Shown one piece after another: positions 17,585 through 26,380 of a stretch of 64,000 nucleotides of DNA; within the stretch, counting starts at the first letter, position 1; every line of letters begins with the position of its first letter. The stretch spans positions 37,972 to 101,971 of the forward strand of contig NZ_VAHM01000015.1 in assembly GCF_005796185.1 (NCBI RefSeq). The letters are read 5' to 3'. The notes under the pieces are model-generated. The model was not told the origin of the DNA, ran no database searches, and saw nothing but the letters and a program-made list of their open reading frames with translations. Both the position numbers and the translations under genes were made by a program. Origin of the DNA: Pseudarthrobacter sp. NamB4. Its GTDB lineage: Bacteria > Actinomycetota > Actinomycetes > Actinomycetales > Micrococcaceae.

Positions 17585-17960
17585 GCAGGACATCGTTACC
17601 GACCTCGCACCGACGCCTGTCGCCGCGTATTCGCAGGCCGTGAAGGTGGGGACCACCCTGTACCTTGCAGGACAGGGCGGCTTCGACGCCAAAACCGGCC
17701 AGCTGGTGGGTGAGGACATCAGGGACCAGACGCGCCAGACGCTCCAAAACCTCAAATACGTGATCGAGGCCGCCGGCGGAAGCATGAACGACTTCGTCAC
17801 TGTACGTGTGTTCATCAGCGAACACGGGGAGTTCCCCGGGATGAACGAGGTCTACGGAGAGTTCTTCGACAAGCCCTATCCCGCCCGGACCACCGTCTCC
17901 GCCGGTCTCGGGCCCGGAATGAAGGTGGAGATCGACGGAATAGCCGTGCTGCCAAAGTGA
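17571..17960 (+). CDS. RidA-family enamine/imine deaminase
   Basis: A 129-residue RidA (YjgF/YER057c/UK114) protein. Features: PTPVAAYSQAVKVGTTLYLAGQ near the N-terminus, QTRQTLQNLKYVIEAAGGS in the middle, and FFDKPYPARTTVSAG with the Arg that binds carboxylates. Start GTG at 17571 with AAAAGGAAGAACA upstream; it overlaps the aldolase end. RidA proteins hydrolyse reactive enamine/imine intermediates released by PLP ammonia-lyases, which fits the PLP enzyme at 7677-8804. Confidence 0.93.
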   Translation: MQMTKQDIVTDLAPTPVAAYSQAVKVGTTLYLAGQGGFDAKTGQLVGEDIRDQTRQTLQNLKYVIEAAGGSMNDFVTVRVFISEHGEFPGMNEVYGEFFDKPYPARTTVSAGLGPGMKVEIDGIAVLPK

Positions 17961-17982
17961 CTCCGGGAAAGTTGCCCGCCCG

Positions 17983-17997
17983 TTGCGCTTAGCGCAA
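17983..17997. terminator. Small hairpin between convergent genes
   Basis: TTGCGC-TTA-GCGCAA forms a 6-bp stem with a 3-nt loop between the ends of the RidA gene and the Cache gene. No T-run; weak terminator candidate. Confidence 0.3.
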
Positions 17998-18029
17998 GCA
18001 GTGTCTTGTGCGCCACGGGTTCGAGGCAG

Positions 18030-18731
18030 CTAAGAGCCGCTCAACAGTGACAGTCCCAGATGTTCCACCTCGACCGGGAGCAGTTGTTTGTCGCCGGGGA
18101 TGTGGCGGATTCTTTCGCCGACCAGGTACGCCCCGGAGTTTCCTACGACGACGCGGTTGCTTCCATTGAGGAGGGCGGCGTCTCCCGGGATGGCACGAAG
18201 CGCGGGCATGAAGATCTCTTCAAGCTTGCGGATCCTGATGTCGCAGCCGGCTACCCCGGCAAACTCTCCACCTACATGGATGGGTGCGGTGTAGGTGAGG
18301 ATGTATTCGTCCAGGCCGAGGTAGTCGACATAGGGCCCCCACATCGACCGTTCCCCTGTGCGGCTTGCTGAGGTGAAGAAGGGCATGTTCTGGTAATCGT
18401 AAAACCGCTCGCCGCCAGGGGTGAGATCGAATTCCAGCTTTTCGATTCCCTCTCCACGTCTGATCCACCACTCCAGAACGCCGTCCCGGTTCTCGATGGC
18501 GTCTGCGGAGAAGATGACTCCAGCTCCCACCACGAAACTGTGCGTTTCGAGGAAGTCCTTGCTCATGCTCTCCAGCTGCCCCACGTCCCGGGGCGTAACG
18601 CTGAAAGGGCTGTGGTGATTCGTCCACAACGCGGCCGTGCGGGATGCGAACTTGTCGACGTCCAGCCCGAGAGCGTTCGTCCAGGCAGCAATTTCCTTCG
18701 CGGCCTTGGTCGCAGGGGTAGTGGTTGTCAT
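18030..18731 (-). CDS. Soluble Cache-domain (PDC-like) sensory protein
   Basis: A 233-residue protein with no membrane segment or output domain. The central region is Cache/PDC-like: AGVIFSADAIENRDGVLEWW, then YDYQNMPFFTSASRTGERSMWGPYVDYLG and YILTYTAPIHVGGEFAGVAGCDI, the pattern of extracellular ligand-sensing domains of chemoreceptors and kinases. Here it stands alone and cytoplasmic, overlapping the upstream FCD-GntR regulator (ATGA). It may bind the same ligand and modulate the regulator or the pathway; the function is not known. Confidence 0.75.
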   Translation of the reverse strand: MTTTTPATKAAKEIAAWTNALGLDVDKFASRTAALWTNHHSPFSVTPRDVGQLESMSKDFLETHSFVVGAGVIFSADAIENRDGVLEWWIRRGEGIEKLEFDLTPGGERFYDYQNMPFFTSASRTGERSMWGPYVDYLGLDEYILTYTAPIHVGGEFAGVAGCDIRIRKLEEIFMPALRAIPGDAALLNGSNRVVVGNSGAYLVGERIRHIPGDKQLLPVEVEHLGLSLLSGS

Positions 18732-19501
18732 GGGCGCTCCTGCTGATACGTCGGGTATCCGAGGGACAATTTCGCGTCCACCAGATGGTGGACGTCATGC
18801 CGGATGTGCTCCAGCACCAGTCGCTGAGCATCTTCAGGTGCGTCATTTGCGATGGCGCGGGCCAAGGCCAAGTGCTCGGCGGCCACCTGTTCCGGGTCCC
18901 GGGTCAGTGATACCGGGGCCCACAGCGCTTGAACTGTCTCGGCTTGGAGCCTGATTTCTGCATTCGTAAGCCTTGGGGACTGCGCCAGGACCGCCAGCTC
19001 GATATGGAATCTGCTGTCGGCGCGTGCCTGCAGTTCTGATTTGTCCGTCATGACAACGCTCCGGGCAAGTTCCAACAGCCGGTTGATCTCATGAGGTTCC
19101 GCCCGTTCACAGGCCAGTCGTACGGTTGCGGCGGCGATGGCAGCATGCTCGTCCCCCAGATCCCGGATCTCGGCAATGGACGTGTCCTGGAACCATTTTT
19201 TTATGACATCGGCGGATGTGAAGGGCTGCTTGACGACGAACGTGCCGCCACTGCGCCCCCTCCGCGTGGCAACAATTCCCTGATCACGAAGGTCGGACAA
19301 CGCCTCCCGGAGAGTGGACGGCGCAACGCCAAACATCTCCGACAGTGCTGTTTCGGGGGGAAGCCGCTCGCCAACCTTCAGCAGGCCAAGGGCGATCGCC
19401 TTGGAGATCCTGTTGACGATGGCTTCGGAGCGCTCTGTTTCCGGCAACGCCCGGTACACCTGGGCTTGGAAAGCGGTGGTAGATGCCAAGAACGACTCCA
19501 T
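18728..19501 (-). CDS. GntR-family regulator, FadR/FCD subfamily
   Basis: A 257-residue regulator: N-terminal winged helix (residues ~20-90; KAIALGLLKVGERLPPETAL and APSTLREALSDLRDQGIVATRRG) and C-terminal FCD helical domain with metal/ligand histidines in DSRFHIELAV and EHLALARAI. Divergent from the amine permease operon, with an imperfect palindrome at 19559-19574 between them. It probably senses an acid or amine and controls the demethylase operon. Confidence 0.92.
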   Translation of the reverse strand: MESFLASTTAFQAQVYRALPETERSEAIVNRISKAIALGLLKVGERLPPETALSEMFGVAPSTLREALSDLRDQGIVATRRGRSGGTFVVKQPFTSADVIKKWFQDTSIAEIRDLGDEHAAIAAATVRLACERAEPHEINRLLELARSVVMTDKSELQARADSRFHIELAVLAQSPRLTNAEIRLQAETVQALWAPVSLTRDPEQVAAEHLALARAIANDAPEDAQRLVLEHIRHDVHHLVDAKLSLGYPTYQQERP

Positions 19502-19753
19502 CGGAAATAGGGACAGCAGTAACTCTAATACCGGTAAGACCTGCTGGCTTCGCTACTTCTGAAGTGTACTTCAGGAGGGGCAAAAAGAGTGGATTTCATA
19601 GTTTTAGGAAGCGGATGTACCTGAGGAAGCGGCAAAAAGACCTACTTTTTGCGGGCTCGCCGGCAGAGGTTGCGCTCCTAAAGATATGAAACTATGGTTT
19701 TTACGACGTGGTCCCGCTCACAGGTAGCGGTAATGACCGAAAGAAGGAGTCCA
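19502..19753. promoter_or_regulatory. Divergent promoter region with palindromes
   Basis: 252 bp without a gene. CTGAAGT-GT-ACTTCAG (19559-19574) has perfect 7-bp arms, a likely FCD-regulator operator. CATAGTTT (19597-19604) and AAACTATG (19689-19696) are complementary and 84 bp apart. GCAAAAA (19632-19638) and TTTTTGC (19646-19652) form a small hairpin. Confidence 0.5.
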
Positions 19754-21265
19754 ATGCGTGTAGAAACCCCCGAACCGGTTGGGGAGCTTGACGTCGATGA
19801 CGACGCTCAGCATCTTGCCAGCCTTGGTTATTCATACGAGAGGCAATTCAAGCGGGAGATGACGTTCTGGGGGAACGTCTCGCTGGGATTCACCTACCTG
19901 TCACCTGTAGTAGCGATTTATTCCTTGTTCGCGGCATCCCTGAGCGTGGCCGGGCCGCCGATGTTTTGGTCCCTGGTCATCGTGGGAGTCGGACAACTCC
20001 TGGTGGCAACGGTTTTCGGTGAAGTGGTAGCGGCCTATCCAGTGGCCGGCGGCGTCTATCCGTGGTCCAGAAGGCTCTGGGGCCGCAAATGGGGCTGGAT
20101 GAATGGCTGGGTCTACCTGGTAGCGCTCCTGACCACTATCGCCAGCGTCGCATACGGGGCTGGCCCGTTCCTGAGCACCCTGGCCGGCATGGAAAGCAGC
20201 GTGGACGCCACGATCCTGTGCGGCCTCGTGGTTATAGCGCTTGCTACAGTCCTGAACCTTGGTGGCACAAAAGTGCTGAACGCAGTGGCCATGATCGGCC
20301 TCCTCGCAGAGCTGGGTGGCGCCCTGGTAGTGGGCATCTGGCTGCTTGCTACCGCAAGGCATCATGACCTCAGCGTCCTGTTCCAGACTTTTGGTGCAGG
20401 GGAAGGCAACAACTACTTCTTTGCATTTGCGGCTGCCGGACTCATTGGCATCTTCCAGTACTACGGCTTTGAGGCCTGCGGCGACGTAGCGGAGGAGGTC
20501 CCCAACCCGGGCCGTACCATCCCCAAAGCCATGCGGATGACCATCTACATTGGCGGTTTCGCGGCGATGTTCGTCTGCCTGTCCCTTATCCTTGCAGTTC
20601 CCGATTTCGCTGCCGTGATTTCAGGGACCGAGACGGACCCTGTGGGCAACATCCTCCTTTCGGCGTTTGGCCCCATCGGTTTCAAGGCCGTTCTCGCAGT
20701 CGTCCTTATCTCGTTCCTCTCCTGCGTGCTGAGCCTGCAGGCGGCAACCTCCCGCCTTGCCTACTCGATGGCCCGTGACGGAATCCTTCCGGCCAGCAAG
20801 CTCCTGAGCGCGTTCAGCGAATCCCGCCATGTGCCTCCTTATGCTCTGCTCCTGGCCGGGCTGGTGCCGGCACTCATCGTCATCGGATCCAAGGTCTCCA
20901 GCGACGCGCTCACCGTCATCATTTCCTTCGCTGCCATGGGCATGTACATGGGCTTCCAGATGGTTGTCGTTGCCGCGCTTCGGGCACGCATCCTGGGCTG
21001 GAAGCCGAACGGAGCTTTCCGGCTGGGCGTATGGGGCATTCCGGTAAATATCGCAGCTCTCGCTTGGGGTGTGCTTGGCATGGTCGACATGGCCTGGCCT
21101 CGGACACCCGAAGACGGGTGGTTCGCCAACCACGTGGTCCTGATCTCCGCCGTCACGGTGGTCGCGCTCGGTCTGCTGTACATGGCCTGGAAGAAGCCCC
21201 ACCTCAAAGGCGACGCTCCGGCGGCCGATGCAGTTCCGGCGCTCTCCGCCCGCCCGCCGCTGTGA
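19754..21265 (+). CDS. APC-family amino acid/amine permease
   Basis: A 503-residue transporter with about 12 hydrophobic segments. The N-terminal ~50 residues are acidic and cytoplasmic, then VSLGFTYLSPVVAIYSLFAA (TM1) and GGVYPWSRRLWG. The motif YYGFEACGDVAEEVPNPGRTIPKA identifies the APC superfamily (amino acid/choline type). ATG at 19754 follows AAGGAG; two upstream in-frame starts lack such a site. Probably imports the methylated amine or amino acid degraded by the next genes. Confidence 0.9.
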   Translation: MRVETPEPVGELDVDDDAQHLASLGYSYERQFKREMTFWGNVSLGFTYLSPVVAIYSLFAASLSVAGPPMFWSLVIVGVGQLLVATVFGEVVAAYPVAGGVYPWSRRLWGRKWGWMNGWVYLVALLTTIASVAYGAGPFLSTLAGMESSVDATILCGLVVIALATVLNLGGTKVLNAVAMIGLLAELGGALVVGIWLLATARHHDLSVLFQTFGAGEGNNYFFAFAAAGLIGIFQYYGFEACGDVAEEVPNPGRTIPKAMRMTIYIGGFAAMFVCLSLILAVPDFAAVISGTETDPVGNILLSAFGPIGFKAVLAVVLISFLSCVLSLQAATSRLAYSMARDGILPASKLLSAFSESRHVPPYALLLAGLVPALIVIGSKVSSDALTVIISFAAMGMYMGFQMVVVAALRARILGWKPNGAFRLGVWGIPVNIAALAWGVLGMVDMAWPRTPEDGWFANHVVLISAVTVVALGLLYMAWKKPHLKGDAPAADAVPALSARPPL

Positions 21266-21288
21266 AGGACGAAAGGTAACAAAATCCC

Positions 21289-21894
21289 ATGCTGATTACC
21301 GGCATCAAGAGCCGACCTGTATACGACGAGCTGACGCCGATGGCGAGCGGCCTCATCCACCTCGCTGCCGGCCAGGGCAGCGGCGGGAAAGCGCTGGTAC
21401 GCCTGCTCCGGGCGATGACCCCTGAACAGCTGGCGGCAACCACCGTACTGTACTCAACCGAATCATTCACCGGCCAGAACTATTTGATCGATCTCCAACA
21501 GTTCAAGGTGCGTGACCTGGCCGTGTTCCCAACTAACGCAGACGCCGTCAGCGGACTCGATGCGTACCTGGCGACCGCGAAGATGGGCACCCGGCTGTAC
21601 CTGACCGGTTCTGAGGGGTTTATCGGCACCTCAATGCAGGTGGCCACCTCTTACGGCATGAACCGGGACGAAGTGCTGCGCGAGCACGCCGGTTCCTTTG
21701 TAAGGCGCGTGTGGTGCGCGCACTGTGGCCACTATTCCGAGAATGTCACCCACCGGATCTTTGAATGCCCGGGCTGTGAACTGAACCTGATCGTTCGCGA
21801 CCACTACTCCGGAAGGCTCGCGGCCTTCCAAGGAGTGAAAGCAGACAGCGAAGTACCCGGCGAAATGCCGGAAAATGAGGAGTTGGATACGTGA
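21289..21894 (+). CDS. Dimethylamine monooxygenase subunit DmmA-like protein
   Basis: A 201-residue protein whose C-terminal third carries a zinc ribbon (CAHCG and CPGCE) followed by LIVRDHYSGRLAAFQGV, the signature of the DmmA-like C-terminal family found with oxidative N-demethylases. The N-terminal part is unlike known catalytic domains and resembles an interaction or electron-transfer scaffold. The last codon overlaps the reductase GTG start (GTGA). Co-occurrence with the reductase and heme subunit makes the assignment firm. Confidence 0.85.
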   Translation: MLITGIKSRPVYDELTPMASGLIHLAAGQGSGGKALVRLLRAMTPEQLAATTVLYSTESFTGQNYLIDLQQFKVRDLAVFPTNADAVSGLDAYLATAKMGTRLYLTGSEGFIGTSMQVATSYGMNRDEVLREHAGSFVRRVWCAHCGHYSENVTHRIFECPGCELNLIVRDHYSGRLAAFQGVKADSEVPGEMPENEELDT

Positions 21895-22862
21895 GCGAGT
21901 CCCAGCACGGAGCCCTGCGGCTCCGGGTAAAACGAATCGAAGCGGTGACCCCGGAAATCAACCGGTACACCTTCGGCGCAGCCGACGGCTCCTGGCTCCC
22001 GCCCTTCTCGGGCGGCAGCCACATCACCGTCCTGATCCCGGCCGATGGAGACACCAGGCGCAACGCGTACTCACTGATGAGTTCGCCTTACGACACCAGC
22101 GAGTACCAGATAGCCGTCCGCAGGGTCGACGACGGCAAGCGCGGCTCGCTGGCCATGCACACCAACGTCCGCGAGGGCGATATTCTCCTCGCAGGTATTC
22201 CGGCCAACCTTTTCCCGGTGTCGAAACACGCCCGGCACCACCTCTTCATCGCCGGCGGCGTGGGCATCACCCCCGTCTTTGCCCAGCTCGAAGAACTCAG
22301 CCTTAAGGGAAGCTCCTTCGAGCTGCACCTGGCCGTCCGCGGCCCGGAGCACGCTGCCCTTGGCCACGAGCTTAAGGAGCGCTACGGCGAGCGGGTCACC
22401 CTGTATGGCCACGACGGCGAATCCCGGCTCAACACCATGGACGTCCTGGCAGGACGGCCACTTGGCACGCACGCCTACGTATGCGGGCCAACGCGAATGA
22501 TCGATGACGTGGTCAATTCCGCCCACGCCCTTGGCTGGTCGGACTCGAACATCCACTTCGAAAGATTCGAGGACCTGGGTTCCACCGGCGACCCGTTCTC
22601 CGTGACCCTGGCGCGCTCCGGAGCAGTTATCGAGGTGTCTCCCGAGCAATCACTGCTCGAAGCAGTGGAGGAGGCAGGCCACAAGCTGCCCTACCTCTGC
22701 AGGGGAGGCGCCTGCGGAGAGTGCGAAACCGAGGTCCTGGAACTTGACGGCACCATCGATCACCGCGACGACTGGCTGTCCGAGTCGGACCGGGCAACCT
22801 GCAAGCTCATCATGCCCTGCGTATCGCGGGCCACCTGCACCAAACTCGTCATCAACGCTTAA
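21891..22862 (+). CDS. Ferredoxin-NAD(P) reductase (PDR/VanB type), demethylase electron-transfer subunit
   Basis: A 323-residue three-domain reductase: flavin-binding barrel (residues ~1-100; RNAYSLMSSPYD), NAD(P)-binding domain (HHLFIAGGVGITPVFAQ; YVCGPTRMIDDV), and C-terminal plant-type 2Fe-2S ferredoxin with CRGGACGECE and a fourth Cys in MPCVSRATC. It passes electrons from NAD(P)H to the heme subunit encoded next. GTG start overlapping the previous stop. Confidence 0.93.
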   Translation: MSESQHGALRLRVKRIEAVTPEINRYTFGAADGSWLPPFSGGSHITVLIPADGDTRRNAYSLMSSPYDTSEYQIAVRRVDDGKRGSLAMHTNVREGDILLAGIPANLFPVSKHARHHLFIAGGVGITPVFAQLEELSLKGSSFELHLAVRGPEHAALGHELKERYGERVTLYGHDGESRLNTMDVLAGRPLGTHAYVCGPTRMIDDVVNSAHALGWSDSNIHFERFEDLGSTGDPFSVTLARSGAVIEVSPEQSLLEAVEEAGHKLPYLCRGGACGECETEVLELDGTIDHRDDWLSESDRATCKLIMPCVSRATCTKLVINA

Positions 22863-22873
22863 GGAAAAATCCC

Positions 22874-23968
22874 ATGACCGCGATATCTGAATCAGCCGCC
22901 TTTAAAACGGACGAGACCTACACGCCGGAAGGCAAATACCAGTTCCGGAACTCACCCGAGGGCGTTCGCCGGCTGCCGTTCCCGTTCCCCGACGACGATT
23001 ACATGTACTCTATGAACCTGGAACCACACGTTCCGGCCGGAAACGGCGCCCTGCGGGCCGCGTTCGATATCGATGAACACTACGTCTCCGAGTGCACCCA
23101 CCGCGCCCAGATGCTCAGCGATATGCCGGGCGTCCACTACCTTGCACTGCCGCACATGCTGGAAGCGCAGTGGGATCTGCTCGAGCTCATTTTTGAGTCC
23201 TACGCCAGGGACTTTCCGGAGCACTTCACCCTCACCAAGAACGGAAACGAGTGGCGGTGGCAGAACCGGCTACTCGGCATCGACGATTCCTTCACGTTCG
23301 GTGACCCGTCCACTTTGCCGATGGACCCGATGGAGTACGCCACCCGGCAGGCACAGGGCGAATTCGTAGTCCTCGAGGAAAAGGACAATACGCTCGTCAT
23401 CGGCGCAGGCATGACCACCCAGCGGGCTGACTACTCATTGAAGTTCAACCTCGGCATGAGCTTCTTCGAATTCCACGGCCCGGTGCCCAAGCTGCACGAA
23501 ATGGGCATCCTGGACAGGGCTCTCAAGTTCCTGCTGCGCATGAAGCCCGGCCACCCCGTCCGGCGGGTCAACTGGTCGCTCACCGTCAACCCGCGTCTCG
23601 AGACCTCAGTTGAAACGCTCCCGGAATGGGCCCCTGATCGGGCGACCGTCAACGGCGAAAACGCGGGAGAAAAGGTGTACCTGCGCATCGAACTGCAGCC
23701 CCTGCACCGTCTGCCCCGGTCGAACGCCATAGTGTTCCCCGTCCGTACTTACCTGGTCAGCCTGGCTGAGCTGGTGGAATACGCACCCGACTGGGCAAAG
23801 CGCATCCACCGTGCCCTCGCTTCGCTGGACCCGGAGCTCGTCGACTACAAGGGTTTCCACCGCTACCACGAGGCTGCGGTCGAGTGGCTCTCCCGCCACG
23901 ACGACGGTGCACCCCTGGCAACCGGCTACCCCTGGGCCCCTGAAGGAATCCAGCCGGGCGGCAACTGA
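22874..23968 (+). CDS. Heme-dependent oxidative N-demethylase alpha subunit (DUF3445)
   Basis: A 364-residue DUF3445 protein, the catalytic subunit of heme-dependent oxidative N-demethylases, in which a PAS fold holds the heme; these enzymes convert a secondary methylamine plus O2 to the primary amine and formaldehyde. Recognisable segments: EMGILDRALKFLLRMKPGHPVRRVNW, RIELQPLHRLPRSNAIVFPVRTYL, and HRALASLDPELVDYKGFHRY. AAGGA precedes the ATG. Whether the substrate is dimethylamine or an N-methylated amino acid is not visible from sequence; the downstream semialdehyde dehydrogenase favours a longer carbon skeleton. Confidence 0.9.
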   Translation: MTAISESAAFKTDETYTPEGKYQFRNSPEGVRRLPFPFPDDDYMYSMNLEPHVPAGNGALRAAFDIDEHYVSECTHRAQMLSDMPGVHYLALPHMLEAQWDLLELIFESYARDFPEHFTLTKNGNEWRWQNRLLGIDDSFTFGDPSTLPMDPMEYATRQAQGEFVVLEEKDNTLVIGAGMTTQRADYSLKFNLGMSFFEFHGPVPKLHEMGILDRALKFLLRMKPGHPVRRVNWSLTVNPRLETSVETLPEWAPDRATVNGENAGEKVYLRIELQPLHRLPRSNAIVFPVRTYLVSLAELVEYAPDWAKRIHRALASLDPELVDYKGFHRYHEAAVEWLSRHDDGAPLATGYPWAPEGIQPGGN

Positions 23969-24041
23969 CCGACACCCGAAAAAACCTGCACGCTGGCAAT
24001 CCAGTCCACGACGTCGTGGCAAGAGACGGAAGAGCAGCCAA

Positions 24042-24284
24042 ATGAAAGTGGAACCCGCAACACGTAATGCATGGGCCAAAGTTGAACTTGGCACCGAAGT
24101 GTCACTCTCCAACAACGGCCAACTCCTGCATCACGGAACAGTCGTGGCGAAAACGACGAGTGGTTCGGCTCTGTGGATTCTTTCGCCCACCCTGGAGCGC
24201 CGCATGTATCGCAACATCACCGGGCATCACCTGACCGTGGAAAAGGCACCGACCACGGGCAGCCGGTTCACGTATCAGCCCTGA
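24042..24284 (+). CDS. Small unknown protein in the demethylase operon
   Basis: An 80-residue reading frame between the heme subunit and the aldehyde dehydrogenase, with GGAAGAG 8-9 bases before the ATG. Composition suggests a small beta-rich domain ([38 protein letters not shown]). It has no cysteines and no signal or membrane segment. The sequence is not recognised. Its position makes an accessory role in the demethylation pathway plausible. Confidence 0.6.
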   Translation: MKVEPATRNAWAKVELGTEVSLSNNGQLLHHGTVVAKTTSGSALWILSPTLERRMYRNITGHHLTVEKAPTTGSRFTYQP

Positions 24285-24343
24285 CTACAAAGAGCTTTGG
24301 GCACCAGGAACCCGTCAGAGAAGCAACACAACAAAGGAGCACC

Positions 24344-25720
24344 ATGTCCCGGTACCGGGTTCAGAACCCCGCAACAGGTGAGGTCGTCGAGACCTTTGAA
24401 GCAGCTTCGGACGAACAGATCCAGCAGGCACTGACCAGTGCTGACGCCGCCTACGGCCTGTGGCGCGAAAAAAGCATTCAGGAGAGAGCAGCGGTTGTCC
24501 GCCGCATCGCTGAGCTGTTCGAAGAGCGCAAGGAAGAGCTCGCCAGGTTCATCGCACTGGAGATGGGCAAACCCCTGGCAGAGGGCATCGAAGAGGTGGA
24601 GTTCGCCGCTTCGATCCTTGACTACTATGGCGTGCACGGCCCCAGCCTCGCTGTTGACCAGGAGATTCCCAGCACTGTTCCGGGCAAGGCGATCATCGAG
24701 AACTGCCCCGTGGGTGTCCTGCTTGGCGTCATGCCCTGGAACTTCCCGTATTACCAGGTGGCCCGCTTCGCTGCGCCCAACCTGGTCATCGGCAACACCA
24801 TCCTGCTCAAGCACGCAGACATCTGCCCCCGTTCAGCGCTGGCGATCCAGCAGATCATGGAAGAAGCAGGGGTTCCCGACGGCGGCTACGCCAATATCTT
24901 TGCCACCCACGACCAAATCGCTGCGATCATCGCCGATCCCCGGGTGCAGGGCGTGTCCCTCACAGGCTCTGAGCAGGCCGGCTCCATTATCGGACAGCAG
25001 GCCGGCAGGCACCTCAAGAAGGCTGTCCTCGAACTCGGCGGAACCGACCCCATGATCGTGCTCGACTCCCATGACCTCGCATCGGTCGCTGCGGACGCCT
25101 GGAACTTCCGGGTCTTCAACGGGGGCCAGGTGTGCAACGGCAACAAGCGGATGATCGTCATGGAAGACATCTATGACGAGTTCGTGGCCCAGCTGAAGAA
25201 GCTCGCTGACGGGCTCGTGCCGGGTGATCCCCTGAACATGCCGGAGGGCGCCTACGGTCCGCTCTCCAGCAGGGCTGCCGCGGAGCAAGTGAACGCCCAG
25301 GTCCAGCGCGCTGTCGCCGAAGGTGCCACGCTTGAAGTTGGCGGTGTTCTTTCGGAAGGGGAAGGTGCCTACTTCTCGCCGGCCGTCCTGACAGGGATTA
25401 GCCGCGATTCGGCGTCCTTCCGCGAAGAGATCTTCGGGCCCGTGGCGACTGTGTACAAGGTAGCAAGCGATGAAGAAGCGCTTGAACTCGCCAATGATTC
25501 GGACTTCGGCCTGGGCGGTTCGGTCTTCTCCACCGACACAGCACGTGCGGCGAAAATTGCGTCCCGCCTGAACGTTGGCATGGCGCACGTCAACATCATC
25601 GCTGCGGAGGCAGCGGAACTTCCCTTCGGCGGCGTGAAGCGTTCAGGTTTTGGCCGGGAAATGGGTCCGTTGGGCATGGGTGAGTTCGTCAACAAGCGCC
25701 TGTACTTCGTCGCCGGGTAA
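24344..25720 (+). CDS. NAD(P)-dependent succinate-semialdehyde-type aldehyde dehydrogenase
   Basis: A 458-residue aldehyde dehydrogenase of the Sad/GabD-like group by length and start ([14 protein letters not shown]). Catalytic Cys in [11 protein letters not shown], general-base Glu in [11 protein letters not shown], cofactor loop [11 protein letters not shown], and [15 protein letters not shown] at 24344 follows AAAGGAGCACC, and an upstream in-frame start is rejected. In this operon it may oxidise the semialdehyde left after demethylation and deamination (for example succinate semialdehyde from a 4-aminobutyrate-type substrate); inference. Confidence 0.9.
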   Translation: MSRYRVQNPATGEVVETFEAASDEQIQQALTSADAAYGLWREKSIQERAAVVRRIAELFEERKEELARFIALEMGKPLAEGIEEVEFAASILDYYGVHGPSLAVDQEIPSTVPGKAIIENCPVGVLLGVMPWNFPYYQVARFAAPNLVIGNTILLKHADICPRSALAIQQIMEEAGVPDGGYANIFATHDQIAAIIADPRVQGVSLTGSEQAGSIIGQQAGRHLKKAVLELGGTDPMIVLDSHDLASVAADAWNFRVFNGGQVCNGNKRMIVMEDIYDEFVAQLKKLADGLVPGDPLNMPEGAYGPLSSRAAAEQVNAQVQRAVAEGATLEVGGVLSEGEGAYFSPAVLTGISRDSASFREEIFGPVATVYKVASDEEALELANDSDFGLGGSVFSTDTARAAKIASRLNVGMAHVNIIAAEAAELPFGGVKRSGFGREMGPLGMGEFVNKRLYFVAG

Positions 25721-25725
25721 AGGGG

Positions 25726-26265
25726 ATGGCCGTGCCCGTTACCAGTCCTGCCCGGTCATCGGTTCATCCCGCTCAGCCCCGCAGGCGCTGGTCCTCCCAG
25801 GCTCCCGGCCGGCCTCCGATGGCAAAGCTGGTTGCCACCACTTTGACCAGCGTTGCCGCCCTCGGCTGCCTGGTGCTGCTGGGGAAGCTGTCCGGCCACC
25901 TCCTGCTCATTCCCCCGATGGCCGCGTCCATGGCGCTCGTGGCCGCGGCGCCCCATCTGCCTCTTTCGCAGCCGCGGAGCGTGATCGGAGGGCAGGTGGT
26001 TTCCGCCCTGGTGGGGGTGGGCACGGGGTTGGTCAGCCATTCGTTCTGGGCTGCCGCGGTTGCGGGCAGTGTGGCTATCGGCGCGACTTTGTGGCTGAGG
26101 ATGCCCCATTCGCCGGCGGCCGCCACCGCAGTCATCGGTACCATGGCGACGACGGGACAGGTCTCCTTTGTGGTGTGTTCCGGGATCGCCGCCTGCATCC
26201 TGGTGGCGTTCGGGATGCTCGGGTCCTGGCTCCGCGGAGCCAGGTATCCGACGTACTGGATCTGA
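25726..26265 (+). CDS. HPP-family membrane protein
   Basis: A 179-residue protein with four to five hydrophobic segments and the family core LLLIPPMAASMALVAAAPHLPLSQPRSVIGGQ, after which the HPP family is named (here in the form of PP and QPR motifs). The ~35-residue N-terminus is Pro/Arg-rich. GTG six bases downstream of the ATG has the better-spaced ribosome site (AAAGGGG). Some HPP proteins act in nitrite transport; no function is claimed here. Starts five bases after the dehydrogenase stop, so it may be in the same operon. Confidence 0.8.
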   Translation: MAVPVTSPARSSVHPAQPRRRWSSQAPGRPPMAKLVATTLTSVAALGCLVLLGKLSGHLLLIPPMAASMALVAAAPHLPLSQPRSVIGGQVVSALVGVGTGLVSHSFWAAAVAGSVAIGATLWLRMPHSPAAATAVIGTMATTGQVSFVVCSGIAACILVAFGMLGSWLRGARYPTYWI

Positions 26266-26380
26266 CAGGGAAGCGGAGGTCCAGGACAATCTCTCGCGAG
26301 CATCCGCGGCTCCACCCCGGCCCCCGGACGTAAACTGAGCTTCGCATCACATCCCGTGGGGCAAGAAGTCAGGGAGCCGC

